Source: HGM04593 sp045634365 (GTDB taxonomy: Bacteria > Bacteroidota > Bacteroidia > Bacteroidales > Bacteroidaceae). From it: a DNA stretch of 54,337 bases. Location: contig JAZRAC010000027.1 in assembly GCA_045634365.1 (NCBI GenBank), positions 1-54,337 on the forward strand, read 5' to 3'. Of the stretch, positions 1-9,366 are shown piece by piece. Below the pieces are notes generated by a model. It was not told the origin of the DNA and made no database searches. It saw only the letters and a list, made by a program, of their open reading frames with translations. Made by a program: the position numbers and the translations under genes. How positions within the stretch are numbered: the first letter of the stretch is position 1; each line of letters starts with the position of its first letter.

Positions 1-3000
1 CATATAAGCCTTGTGGCCGGCGTTGTAGAATGCATTGGTAGTTTCACCGTTTACGGGGTTGTAAAGACCTACTGTGCCTTCGCTGTTCTTGCCAAGGATG
101 TAGTAAGCACCCTCCTCTTTGTTGATGAGTTTTGTAGCAGCAGTACCGGTGAGTTTGTTTTCTGCCTTCTTTTCTGCACCGCTGCTTATTGTGAGGTTGT
201 ATGTACCTTCGTTGCCTTTGAGTATAGCACCATCTTTTGCAGGAATTGTACCTTCGAAGTCAACCAATTGGAGGTATTTCTCTTCTGCAATCTCTCCGAT
301 TGTGTAGTATGCCTCAATGCCTGTGTATTCAACATCAACGGGAGCGTAGAATGTTGCGTAGCCTGCGCTTGTGATTGTAACGGGGAGAGTCTCTACCTCT
401 TCGAGGTTGAAGTCGTAACCAAGCCCGCTTGCGGTTTCACCGGCAGCATCGGTATATCCACTCTTGTTGGTGTACAATTTGCGATTGCCATCATTGTTCC
501 CTTTGAAGATGATGTTGTAAGCTCCTGTCAAGTTGTCCGATGCAGCCTCGAAAGCAATTGAAGTACCGGCGGTTTGAACTCCGTTGTAACCAAGGAAATT
601 GCTGTTGTTTACAAGGTAGTTACCCGATGCGTATGAAACGAGTTGTGTTCCATCGAAGTAGAAGATGGTGCTTGCATCTGCATCAGCAACAAAGGCTGCA
701 CGGCTTGATTCGGTTGCGTTTGCAGAACTCAAATATGTTTTTTCTGCGCCCCATTCTGCTACCGATTTAATGCGTATGTAGCTGCCGGCAGCAGGCAAGT
801 TGATGGAAATAGATGTAGAAATAGCTGTCAGGTTGCTTGTCGCAGCCTCAATTGCAGAAACCTCCATTGCGGAAAGCACTACAAAGCTTGCGTTGAGGAT
901 TGCCTCGGCCTGTGCAAATGCATCGGCGATGCTGATGTTGCCTGTGTAGCTATACTCACCAAGAGCATTGCTGAATTCAGCAGTCTTGTAGGCGATGTTT
1001 GCGTTGTAAGCTGTTTGCAATGCTGTGAGTGCGGTTAATTGTGCATCGGTCAATTTGTCAAGGTCGTATGTGTTACCAATGTACTCCACTCTCCAAGCAG
1101 AAGCGAGGCAATCTGTTGTTGTTGCGGGGTTCCAACCTACGAGTGCACCACCATTCTGTGCGTGTTGTACCGCATCATTTGTAGCTGTGCCATATTGCAA
1201 GTTGTATACACCATCCCATCCTTCGATAGCAACAATCTGAACGCTCTTATTACGCATTACGGTACCGGTGGGGTAGTCGCAGATTTCATATTTTGTACCC
1301 TCTGCATCAAAAGCGTCAACTGTGGGGATATTCTCCTCTGTGTATGAGGGGATAGTCATCCACGTTTGTTTGTTGTACTTGTTGGTTGTTTCGAATCTCC
1401 AAGCTGAACCGTTGTAAAGAATGGCTTTACCTGTTGCATAAGAAGCTGCGCTGGTTGCGGGAGCAGCACTTGTGATAAAGTAAACAGGAACATTCTTTGA
1501 AGCATTGAATGTAGCAAGAGCTGCTTCGAGGCTTTCCTGTGTTGCATCGGCAGCTTCATTAGCTGCAACTAATGCTTCGTATGCAGCAGTGCCATACTGG
1601 CCGAGTGCAGGGGTGGTTGCGTGGTTGCTTGCGTTAGCTGCAATCAAAGCTGCGATTTCTTTCTTTATGTTTGAAAGAGCCAATGTAGTTTCTGCGTTAA
1701 TGAGTGCAGTTGCAGCATCGCTCATAGCAGTCGATGTGATGCTTGATGTTGCAAAAGCGTTGTAAGAGTTGATGAGGCTTGTTACATCGCTTGTTGCGGG
1801 GAAGAAGTACAACTCGGAGAGTGTGAAGAATACAGTACCGCTATTTGTAGAGGTTACAGTGAGGCGGATGTACTGATAGTTTGTTCCGTCTGTACCCAAC
1901 TTCGCTGACAAATAGGGAGTTGTAGTTCCGTTAAGTGTAGTTGTGATTGTAGTAATCTCTGTATATACGCTGTTGTCGTTAGAACCTGAAACTGTAACAT
2001 TTACAGGGCGGTTGTTGCCATTCTGGGTACGAGGAGCCATATATACATAGAACTCATCTATTCCCTCGCCGAGGTTTGCTTGAATGTAGTGAACGCCCGA
2101 ACCATCGCCGGCCTCGTTACCGTATGCGCTGTGGAAATAACTGTCGGATGCATTATCCAAAAGGGCTTCGTATGAGCCTTCTGCATCCGATTTATAGTTA
2201 GAGTAGTAGTTGCCCGCGTCTGTTACAAGACCGTATGCCTGCTGAATTGCGTAGGGGAGTGATGTTGCTGCAGTTGCAGCTGCGTTGTATTCCTCGTGTG
2301 TAACAACAATAGGATCTACTGCTGTGATGTTCCAAAGTGAAGCAGCGTCGGTAAGGCTGTAATAAGACATTACCTTGTAGTTTGTGTGGTTGGCAATGTG
2401 TACCATCTTGCCGTTGCTACATACGACAGCAAGCTGGTTCTCTGCAGTAGCTATGAAATAGAAAGCAAGTGCATCGCTCTCGCTTGTGGTTGTAGCTGCA
2501 CTCTCGGGATCTGCAAGGTAGAGGTCGTTTACCCAGTTGTAGAGTTTAAATGTTCCATCCTCACAAATTTTGATTGTCCATATAGCATCGTCACCGCTTG
2601 AAGCTACGGCAGCAGCACGGCTATTAGCATTGTCGTAGCCAAGGTATCTGCCACCACGAGCGTCTGTTGAGCAGTTTGTGAGTTTAATGTTTTTGCCATC
2701 TATGCTTTTCTTGTATTCGGCTACGATAGCGTTGATAGCGTCAATTGCAGCGTTAAGCTCGTTAAGGCTTGTACCTGTTGCCTCAACAGCATTTACATCG
2801 GCGATAGCCTGTGTTGCGTCGGGGAAAAGTACAGAAATTTTCGCAAGGTTCTCCAATTCTGTAACAGCTGCTGCTTTTGCTGCGGGAATATCGATAACGG
2901 ATGAGAAGTCGGTAACGAGTTCAACTTCCCAAGCAGAACCGGCGTCACTTGCACTCCAATACTCAACCTTCTGGCCACCACCGCCGGCATCGTTCCAGGC

Positions 3001-3381
3001 GTCCCATTCACCGGTTGATGTACAAATAGAGATACCGGTGGCCTGTGCTTTAATGTACCAATCGATACCCTCTGTTGTCCAAGAGTTGTAGGCTGCGCAA
3101 AGTTTGTCGCCAGCTACATAGTTGTGGATTTTTACAGTTGCAACACCATCGGTGATGCTACCTGTGAAGTAGAAGAACGAAGATGCTGTTGCGGTTTCCT
3201 GCTGTGTCATTGTTGCGTTATCGCCGGCATAGGTTGCATACTTGCTTTTGCGTACGTTCTTAATGAGATACCATACGGGGTTTTCCGCATCGGTAGTGAG
3301 AGTGGGCAGGTCGGTTGCCGCTGCCCATGATGTGGTTATTGCGCATAGCAATACCATCATCAATGAAGTAAATTTTTTCAT
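1..3381 (-). CDS. Large secreted multidomain protein, C-terminus outside window
   Basis: The minus-strand frame is open from an ATG at 3379-3381 to the window edge (1127 codons, no stop), so it is partial at its 3' end. Residues 1-20 form a signal peptide (MKKFTSLMMVLLCAITTSWA). Reading on, I see beta-rich repeats resembling ricin/trefoil-type modules (NPVWYLIKNVRKSKYATY; RGGRYLGYDNANSRAA), a helical FIVAR-like stretch near residues 165-225, and an F5/8 type C (discoidin)-like region near 376-527 (GVHYIQANLGEGIDEFYVYM). Another Ala/Asn-rich helical stretch and further repeats follow. The last visible residues, NAGHKAYM, resemble the pattern seen just before the C-terminus of many Bacteroidales secreted proteins, so little is probably missing. 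It is likely an exported carbohydrate- or matrix-binding protein. No catalytic domain was recognised. A T9SS or Por tail could lie outside the window. Confidence 0.8.
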   Translation of the reverse strand, partial: MKKFTSLMMVLLCAITTSWAAATDLPTLTTDAENPVWYLIKNVRKSKYATYAGDNATMTQQETATASSFFYFTGSITDGVATVKIHNYVAGDKLCAAYNSWTTEGIDWYIKAQATGISICTSTGEWDAWNDAGGGGQKVEYWSASDAGSAWEVELVTDFSSVIDIPAAKAAAVTELENLAKISVLFPDATQAIADVNAVEATGTSLNELNAAIDAINAIVAEYKKSIDGKNIKLTNCSTDARGGRYLGYDNANSRAAAVASSGDDAIWTIKICEDGTFKLYNWVNDLYLADPESAATTTSESDALAFYFIATAENQLAVVCSNGKMVHIANHTNYKVMSYYSLTDAASLWNITAVDPIVVTHEEYNAAATAATSLPYAIQQAYGLVTDAGNYYSNYKSDAEGSYEALLDNASDSYFHSAYGNEAGDGSGVHYIQANLGEGIDEFYVYMAPRTQNGNNRPVNVTVSGSNDNSVYTEITTITTTLNGTTTPYLSAKLGTDGTNYQYIRLTVTSTNSGTVFFTLSELYFFPATSDVTSLINSYNAFATSSITSTAMSDAATALINAETTLALSNIKKEIAALIAANASNHATTPALGQYGTAAYEALVAANEAADATQESLEAALATFNASKNVPVYFITSAAPATSAASYATGKAILYNGSAWRFETTNKYNKQTWMTIPSYTEENIPTVDAFDAEGTKYEICDYPTGTVMRNKSVQIVAIEGWDGVYNLQYGTATNDAVQHAQNGGALVGWNPATTTDCLASAWRVEYIGNTYDLDKLTDAQLTALTALQTAYNANIAYKTAEFSNALGEYSYTGNISIADAFAQAEAILNASFVVLSAMEVSAIEAATSNLTAISTSISINLPAAGSYIRIKSVAEWGAEKTYLSSANATESSRAAFVADADASTIFYFDGTQLVSYASGNYLVNNSNFLGYNGVQTAGTSIAFEAASDNLTGAYNIIFKGNNDGNRKLYTNKSGYTDAAGETASGLGYDFNLEEVETLPVTITSAGYATFYAPVDVEYTGIEAYYTIGEIAEEKYLQLVDFEGTIPAKDGAILKGNEGTYNLTISSGAEKKAENKLTGTAATKLINKEEGAYYILGKNSEGTVGLYNPVNGETTNAFYNAGHKAYM

Positions 3382-3556
3382 AATGTAAAAAATAATTATG
3401 TGAATAAATATTTAAAAATATCCCCAATTTTGCTTGTGGCGTTTATTGTGCCACAGGCTATGTAAAATAAAAATACTGCCCGCTTTTTGCCTTGTTATTG
3501 ATTGATTATCAATGTGTTGTTCGTTCCCGGAACCTCTATTGCAAAATAGCGGTGCG

Positions 3557-3564
3557 CAAATGTA
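3557..3564 (-). promoter_or_regulatory. Putative -7 element for the 1-3381 gene
   Basis: The minus strand reads TACATTTG, a perfect TAnnTTTG Bacteroidetes -7 box, about 175 nt upstream of the ATG at 3381. No TTG is present at the usual 19-23 nt upstream; that position is occupied by the inverted repeat at 3589-3618. The call rests on the -7 match only. Confidence 0.4.
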
Positions 3565-3588
3565 CAAAGATTAGGTCAAAAATTACCC

Positions 3589-3618
3589 CCCCACTGTTAA
3601 CGATTGTTAACGGTGGGG
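3589..3618. repeat. Inverted repeat, 13-bp arms, 4-nt loop
   Basis: CCCCACTGTTAAC, GATT, GTTAACGGTGGGG: 13-bp arms with a single G-T wobble. A 14-bp palindrome (AATTTTATAAAATT, 3619-3632) abuts it. It sits just upstream of the putative -7 box of the 1-3381 gene, where a -33 element would be, so an operator is possible. It has no U-run and is unlikely to be a terminator. The rest of the gap 3382-3833 holds that promoter, the 5' leader of the 1-3381 gene and the terminator of the GH92 operon; I see no convincing gene in it. Confidence 0.5.
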
Positions 3619-3767
3619 AATTTTATAAAATTTGGACTTTTCGTGCGGTTGTTTGTGGATAAAAAATAAGGTTTTTGTCAGCGTGGTATTTGCCAACAAA
3701 AAAATGATTCAGTGGCAAAAAGGAGTGGATACTACAAATAACGAGCATTATCATGGATACTGCCAAC

Positions 3768-3798
3768 AAAAAACACCTTCCCGTTAATGAGAAGGTGT
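3768..3798 (-). terminator. Rho-independent terminator of the mannosidase operon
   Basis: On the minus strand ACACCTTC (3791-3798), a 10-nt loop and GAAGGTGT (3773-3780) form an 8-bp stem followed by U5 (3768-3772) and a T-rich tail. It lies 36 nt downstream of the stop codon at 3834, at the end of the four-gene leftward operon. Confidence 0.7.
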
Positions 3799-3833
3799 CT
3801 GTTAAAGGCAAGCTGTTTCTAATTATTTCACCC

Positions 3834-6008
3834 TTAGTACCACTTTGCGGGCCGGTCGCTCATTTCGAATGTGAGCGTGCCACCGCTTGCAATATCGCGG
3901 TGCAGAATATAGGGCAGAGGGTGCTCCTTGCCGTTGAGCAGCACTCTTTTTATGTAAATATTCTGCTTGCTGTTGTTGGTGGCGTTTATGGTGAAAGTTC
4001 CACCCGCGACCTTAATTTCGGCTTTGTCGATGATGGGCGAGCCGAACCAGTAACGCCCGCTTGCCGGCTCCACTTGATAAAATCCCAGAGCCGACATTAT
4101 GTACCACGCCGACATTTGCCCCATATCCTCGTTGCCCGAAAGGCCGTCGGGCGCATCGCTGTATAGCTCCTCCATCACCCTGCGCACAAGTTCGGCACTT
4201 TTGTGCGGCTTGCCCAGCATAGTATATAGGTAGAGTATATGGTGGCTCGGTTCGTTGCCGTGGGCATATTGCCCTATCATTCCCGAAATATCGGGCGAGG
4301 GGTCGCCCTCTATGGTCGATGGTGCGACGAAAAGAGAGTCCAATCGGGCGAGCATCTGCTCCCTGCCGCCGAAGCAGGCTGTGTAACCCTCAATATCGTG
4401 TGGCACTAACCAAGTATATTGCCAAGCGTTGCCCTCGCAATAGTCGTCGGCACGGTGGGCCGAATAGTAGGGGTTAAAGGGGGTGCGGTACTTCCCAATG
4501 CTGTCTACTCCGCGTATAAATCCACTCTCGCGGTGGAACAGGCGGCGGTAGCTGTGGCTTTTGCGGGTAAAATATTCCTCATCGTCGCTTCGGCCGAGCG
4601 CAGAGGCGGCTCTTGCGGCGGCTCCATCGGCAATGGCATATTCAAGCTCGTATGCTACCGCCTCACCAAACATATTGCAGGGAATATATCCATATTGGTG
4701 GCGCAATCCTTTGCCACGCTCTTCGTGTGCCGCGGTTCTCTTAATAGCCTCAAAAGCCCTCTCGCGGTCGAACCCTCCGAGGTTTTTTACAATAGCATCG
4801 GCAACCACGGGTATTGCAGGGTCGCCCACCATACAGTTTGTTTCGTTGCCCCACAGGTGCCACACGGGGAGGTCGCCCTGCTTGTCGCAAATATCCACCA
4901 TACTCGCGACAAATTCCCCTGCCTTTTGTGGCTGTATAATGGTCATCAACGGTTGCTTGGCGCGGTAGGTGTCCCACAGTGAGAAGTTTGTGTATTGCGG
5001 TTGCGGGCTGTGGCAGATGCTTCCATCGGCACCGCGGTAGTGCCCGTCAGTGTCGCTGAACAGCGCGGGGGCCATCATTGCGTGGTACATTGCCGTGTAG
5101 AATATGCGTTCCGCTTTTTTGTCGTGGGTGATTATGCGTATGCGTGAAAGTTCCTTTTCCCACGCTTGGCGGGCAGCCTCGCGTGTGGAGTCGAAATCCC
5201 AATGTGGCTGCTCCTCCTGTAAAGCGAGCCTTGCTCCCTCGATGCTCACGGGCGAAATTCCCACTTTTACAATAATATTCTCCCCCTCCTCGGTGGTGAA
5301 GGAGGCGCGGGCATACATATTATCTTTGCCTTTAAACTCAAATTTCTCGAAAGGCTTGCTGAATTCCGCCACAAAATAGACGCGCTGCTCTCTTGCCCAC
5401 CCTTTGGAGTATCGGTAGCCTGTAACGCAGCTGTTGCCCTCGGCTGTCATAAAAGCCTCGGTGGCACGGTCCCAGCAACCCCCATTTTCAAGGTCTATCA
5501 CAATGGCGGCCTCTTGCGATGCAGGGAAGGTGTAGCGGTGCACTCCCGTGCGTGCAGTGGCAGTAAGCTCGGCCATAATGCCGTAGCGTGTGAGCGGAAC
5601 GGCATAATATCCCGGCTCGGCAATCTCCTTTGTGCGGTCGGCCGGCGACCATAATCCGCTATCGGGAGCATCGAGCGTGCCACGTGTGTATGTTACGTTT
5701 CCTGTTACAGGCATTATGGTAATGTCGAAAAGGTCGCCAATGCCCGTGCCGCTTAAATGGGTGTGCGAAAAGCCTATGACCGATGCGTCGCTGCTGTGGT
5801 AGCCCGAGCACCAATCCCACTCCTGGCTCACACTTGTGGGCCCCAATTGCACCATTCCGAAGGGAACGCTTGCGCCCACAAACACGTGCCCGTGCCCTCC
5901 GCTGCCTATGAGCGGATTAACCTTGTCGGTCACCCTGTCGGGGGTGCACCCTGCAAAGGCAAGGCTGCACAGTGCGAGTATTTTGCATAGTCTATTCATC
6001 GGGCTCAT
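3834..6008 (-). CDS. GH92 alpha-mannosidase, lipoprotein
   Basis: Glycoside hydrolase family 92, calcium-dependent exo-alpha-mannosidases with inverting chemistry. The 724 aa match the family length. Visible signatures: NPLIGSGGHGHVFVGASVPF near residue 31, IGFSHTHLSGTG, HGNEPSHH at 583-590 and GNEDMGQMSAWY. The N-terminus is a lipoprotein signal with lipobox AFAGC (Cys21), so it is probably membrane-anchored and surface or periplasmic. The start is ambiguous: ATG at 6008 overlaps the upstream GH92 stop by 17 nt, while ATG at 5999 (MNRLCKIL) overlaps by 8 nt and gives a more typical signal peptide. It is the last gene of the operon GH5, ROK kinase, GH92, GH92. It probably trims terminal alpha-mannose from glycoprotein or yeast-type glycans; linkage cannot be read from sequence. 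Confidence 0.93.
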   Translation of the reverse strand: MSPMNRLCKILALCSLAFAGCTPDRVTDKVNPLIGSGGHGHVFVGASVPFGMVQLGPTSVSQEWDWCSGYHSSDASVIGFSHTHLSGTGIGDLFDITIMPVTGNVTYTRGTLDAPDSGLWSPADRTKEIAEPGYYAVPLTRYGIMAELTATARTGVHRYTFPASQEAAIVIDLENGGCWDRATEAFMTAEGNSCVTGYRYSKGWAREQRVYFVAEFSKPFEKFEFKGKDNMYARASFTTEEGENIIVKVGISPVSIEGARLALQEEQPHWDFDSTREAARQAWEKELSRIRIITHDKKAERIFYTAMYHAMMAPALFSDTDGHYRGADGSICHSPQPQYTNFSLWDTYRAKQPLMTIIQPQKAGEFVASMVDICDKQGDLPVWHLWGNETNCMVGDPAIPVVADAIVKNLGGFDRERAFEAIKRTAAHEERGKGLRHQYGYIPCNMFGEAVAYELEYAIADGAAARAASALGRSDDEEYFTRKSHSYRRLFHRESGFIRGVDSIGKYRTPFNPYYSAHRADDYCEGNAWQYTWLVPHDIEGYTACFGGREQMLARLDSLFVAPSTIEGDPSPDISGMIGQYAHGNEPSHHILYLYTMLGKPHKSAELVRRVMEELYSDAPDGLSGNEDMGQMSAWYIMSALGFYQVEPASGRYWFGSPIIDKAEIKVAGGTFTINATNNSKQNIYIKRVLLNGKEHPLPYILHRDIASGGTLTFEMSDRPAKWY

Positions 6009-8247
6009 CTTTTAGTGTGAATATGATTTTTTTGTTCCCTGTCAGCTCCTTGTGGCCGATGCGGTAACTTTCGACCTTCTCACCCCCGATGGTTACCTCT
6101 TTTATATATTGGCTGCGGGGCGACGCTTTGCGGCATTCTATCTCTATTTTGCCATTGGGCAGTGCGATGCTCACTTTGTCGAATGTGGGGGTGGTGAGCG
6201 TGTAGAATGGCTCTCCGGGGCAGTCGGGGTAGAAGCCCATCATCGAAAATACCGCCCACGCCGACATTGTTCCTGTGTCGTCGTTGCCGGGCAGCCCGCC
6301 GGTGCTGTTGCTGTAATATTTTTTCAGAATTCTTGCAACCTCGCGCTGTGTGCGCCACTCCTCCCCTTTGAAACGGCTGAACAGATAGGCGTATGCAATA
6401 TCCGGTTCGTTGGTGGGGTCGTAGTGCTCCTCGTCGAACACCTTTTGCAGGCTCTCTATGAATCTCTTTTTGCCTCCCATAAGGCGGGTGAGCCCCTTAA
6501 TGTCGTGTGTGGCGGCAAATGTATAGTTCCACGCAGAACCTTCGTGGAATCCGGGCACATTCTCGAAGTGCTTGCCTGTAAAAGGGTCGAATTCATCGAG
6601 GAATTTTCCCTCTTTTGTCAAGGGACGCAACGTGCCGTGCTCCTTGCAGAAGTAGCGGCGGTAGTTGTGCGAGCGTTTGAGAAACTCCTTTGCGCGGGCC
6701 TTGTCGCCAAGCGAGTAGGCAAGCTGGGAAATTGCATAGTCGGCGGCGCAATATTCTATTGTGTGCGACACGGAATTGTCGCCCGAAAGGTCGTTGGAGA
6801 AGTACCACAGGGGAATGTAGCCGTCGCTAATGTAGGGGTCAATGTCGGGGCGCAAGGGATTATCTTTTCCCTCTGTTACAGCCGATTTTATCATTGCCTC
6901 GTAGGCTTTTTCAATGTCGAAGCCCCGCAACCCCTTTATCCAGCTGTCGGCAATTACTATCGCCGCAGGGTCGCCGGCCATTGTAAAGGTCTCCCGCCCG
7001 AAAAGTTCCCATCGTGGCAACCACCCCCATTCGTCGTACATTCCCACCATCGAGCGCAACATATCTGTCTGCCGCTCGGGGTACACCAAGGTGAGCAGTT
7101 GGTGAAGATTGCGATAGGTGTCCCACAGCGAAAATACCGTGTAGCGATTGTGGTTGCTCCGGCCCGTCTCGCCACTCTCCATTTTGGGGTATTCCCCGTT
7201 AACGTCGCTTATTATGCAGGGGTGTATGAGTGAGTGGTAGAGTGCTGTGTAGAAGATTGTCTGTTCCTCCTTGCTGCCGCCCTCTATGCGTATGCGTCCA
7301 AGGTCGTTGTTCCATCTGTCGAATGCGTCGGCGCGTATTTTGTCAAAATCGGCATTTTTCTGTTCGCAATCGAGGTTCTCCCGTGCATTATCCGTCGATA
7401 CGAAGGATATTCCCACCTGTACGGTAATCTGCTCGCCGGCGGCAAGGTTGCTGTAACTGAATCTGTAACCAATGTTGTCGCCGGCAATCTCCTTGTGATA
7501 ATTCTTGTATAGCTTGTATGTGCCGTCGTCGGGCGACCATTGTGCCTCGATGCCTTTCATCACCGGCTGGAATTTCCAAGGGCCGCACTCTGTGGCTTTG
7601 CGCGACACGCGTATCACAAAATAGAGCGGAAAGACAGCCTGTGTATTGTAGCAAAAGGTACCAAGCAACTTGAATCCCTCAATTTCCGTGTCGTTCACTC
7701 GGCGCACCATCGCCCCGCATTCGTTGGTGAGCCCCTCACCCAGATTGATGATTATGTGCCCCTCGCCGGCCGGGAAAGTGAACCTCTCGCACGCGGTACG
7801 TGTGGTGGCTGTAACTTCGCTCTTTATATTGTACTTTGTGAGGTTGTTCGAGTAGTATCCTGGCACGGCAATCTCGTTGCTGTACTCCGTTCCGTAGGCC
7901 CGATAATCGACATTCAGAGGGCCGCTTGTGGGCATCACCAGCAGCGACGAGGCCTCGGGGCATCCTACTCCGCTGAGTGCAACGTGGGCATAGCCGGTGA
8001 AATATTTATTGTTATACTCATAGGGGGTGGAGAGCCAACGGCTGTCCTTGTCATAAATGTTAAGGTCGCTCCCCATTACATTGAAAGGGGTTACAGACAT
8101 CATTCCGTTGGGGGTTACCGCTCCGGGGTGTGTGGCACAATAGTTGCTTGTGCCGATGAATGGATTTACCAATTCGGCGGGCTGCTGTGCATTGCAGTTT
8201 GTTGCCGCCGCAATCCACAAAATGAGCAGTGTGGCGATGGTTCTCAT
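5992..8247 (-). CDS. GH92-family alpha-mannosidase, divergent second paralog
   Basis: A second GH92 member (751 aa) with a cleavable signal peptide (MRTIATLLILWIAAATNCNA) and no obvious lipobox. Family features: NPFIGTSNYCATHPGAVTPN near residue 29, FTGYAHVALSGVG, FSLWDTYRNLHQLL and GNDDTGTMSAWAVFSMMGFY near the C-terminus. It differs from its neighbour in two conserved blocks: HGNEPSHH is replaced by PTNEPDIAY, and GNED by GNDD. It is therefore likely to have a different linkage or acceptor preference rather than being a simple duplicate. Its ATG overlaps the ROK kinase stop as ATGA, so the two are translationally coupled, and it overlaps the next GH92. Confidence 0.92.
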   Translation of the reverse strand: MRTIATLLILWIAAATNCNAQQPAELVNPFIGTSNYCATHPGAVTPNGMMSVTPFNVMGSDLNIYDKDSRWLSTPYEYNNKYFTGYAHVALSGVGCPEASSLLVMPTSGPLNVDYRAYGTEYSNEIAVPGYYSNNLTKYNIKSEVTATTRTACERFTFPAGEGHIIINLGEGLTNECGAMVRRVNDTEIEGFKLLGTFCYNTQAVFPLYFVIRVSRKATECGPWKFQPVMKGIEAQWSPDDGTYKLYKNYHKEIAGDNIGYRFSYSNLAAGEQITVQVGISFVSTDNARENLDCEQKNADFDKIRADAFDRWNNDLGRIRIEGGSKEEQTIFYTALYHSLIHPCIISDVNGEYPKMESGETGRSNHNRYTVFSLWDTYRNLHQLLTLVYPERQTDMLRSMVGMYDEWGWLPRWELFGRETFTMAGDPAAIVIADSWIKGLRGFDIEKAYEAMIKSAVTEGKDNPLRPDIDPYISDGYIPLWYFSNDLSGDNSVSHTIEYCAADYAISQLAYSLGDKARAKEFLKRSHNYRRYFCKEHGTLRPLTKEGKFLDEFDPFTGKHFENVPGFHEGSAWNYTFAATHDIKGLTRLMGGKKRFIESLQKVFDEEHYDPTNEPDIAYAYLFSRFKGEEWRTQREVARILKKYYSNSTGGLPGNDDTGTMSAWAVFSMMGFYPDCPGEPFYTLTTPTFDKVSIALPNGKIEIECRKASPRSQYIKEVTIGGEKVESYRIGHKELTGNKKIIFTLKDEPDE

Positions 8248-9353
8248 TGCGCGCTCTCTTTGTCAAGTTCGTTAAGGGCAAATGCGTAAGCACCCACCGA
8301 CACGGCCTTGCTTGCCCCCATCTTGGAGATTGCCACTCCCACCCGTTTATGAAAGTCGTAATCTACATATTTTTCTTCTCCGTAGACCTTTATTTTTTTG
8401 CTCTCTCCCTTTGCAAAAAGCTCGAATTCATCGGGGTTTTCCAGGTTATATGTGTGCATTTGCACGAGGTTCAGTTTGTCGCCTCCGAGCGTGCCTATCT
8501 GCGAACGCATCTCCTCTAAAAGTGCGGGCATAATCCAGCGCGATGCTGCCGAAATTCCTCCGCCAATCACCACCAATCCGTCTATTATGGTCACAGCCGT
8601 TGCTATTGCCGCTCCGGCGGTGGTTCCAACTGCGGCAAAGGTTGCTCTTGCCGCCTCGCAGTTACCCTCGCGTGTGCCGTCGGCAATTTCGCAAATTTCC
8701 TTCGGGGTGAGCCCGTGGTCGGGGTTATTGCTCTTTTCGCCATATATTCGTTGCACGGCGCGTATGGTAACTCCCTCTTCCACAATTATATGCGGCATTC
8801 CCTTGTGGGGCAGACAGAAGGTCTCCACACAGGAATTATCGCCACGATTCAAGCGATTGTCTATAACCACGCCAATCCCGAAGCCTGTGCCCAGCGTGTA
8901 TCCTATGAGATTCTTATACTGCTTTTTGGAACCGGCCTCTCGCAGGTGGCGGTTCACTTCGGGAAGGGTGCCGCAGAGAGCCTCGCCATAGGCAAAAAGG
9001 TCGCCGTCGTTGTTAATGTACACTGGCAGGCCGAATCGTGTTTCGAGAAAGTCTTTCAGCGCCACGCCCTCGCGGAACGATGGAAAATTGGGCAGATAGC
9101 CGCCGATAATGCCGTTGGGGTAGTCGGCGGGGCCGGGGAATGCAAAGCTTATGGCTACGGGCTTTTCGTCGAGCCTGTCTATAATCTGTTTAAAGCCGTC
9201 GACCATATTTTGCAGGCATAAATCAAGGTCGTGGGCCTGCGAGGGGAGGGTGAGCGGTTCTGTTATAAACTCGCCGCCTCTCATTGCGCCGAATACAAAA
9301 TTGGTGCCACCGGCGTCGAGTGTTACCACTATGCGATTGTCTTTTGTGTACAT
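8244..9353 (-). CDS. ROK-family sugar kinase
   Basis: A cytosolic ATP-dependent hexose kinase of the ROK family, 369 aa. Residues 13-18 (DAGGTN) are the phosphate-binding loop; FAFPGPADYPNG and the NNDGD block near residue 115 (catalytic Asp) follow, then GYTLGTGFGIGVV and the adenosine-motif-like GLVVIGGGISAAS. The usual ROK zinc signature (CxCGxxGC) is absent: the equivalent stretch reads ETFCLPHKGMPHIIVEEG. Its placement between a mannanase-like GH5 and two alpha-mannosidases suggests phosphorylation of released mannose, but glucose, fructose or an N-acetylhexosamine cannot be excluded. It follows the GH5 stop by 13 nt and ends in an ATGA overlap with the next GH92. Confidence 0.88.
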   Translation of the reverse strand: MYTKDNRIVVTLDAGGTNFVFGAMRGGEFITEPLTLPSQAHDLDLCLQNMVDGFKQIIDRLDEKPVAISFAFPGPADYPNGIIGGYLPNFPSFREGVALKDFLETRFGLPVYINNDGDLFAYGEALCGTLPEVNRHLREAGSKKQYKNLIGYTLGTGFGIGVVIDNRLNRGDNSCVETFCLPHKGMPHIIVEEGVTIRAVQRIYGEKSNNPDHGLTPKEICEIADGTREGNCEAARATFAAVGTTAGAAIATAVTIIDGLVVIGGGISAASRWIMPALLEEMRSQIGTLGGDKLNLVQMHTYNLENPDEFELFAKGESKKIKVYGEEKYVDYDFHKRVGVAISKMGASKAVSVGAYAFALNELDKESAQ

Positions 9354-9366
9354 AAGGCTCTATATT

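Noticed and set aside
3623..3811. 62-aa minus-strand frame between two genes
   Set aside because: It covers the GH92 operon terminator and has no promoter, family motif or plausible role.
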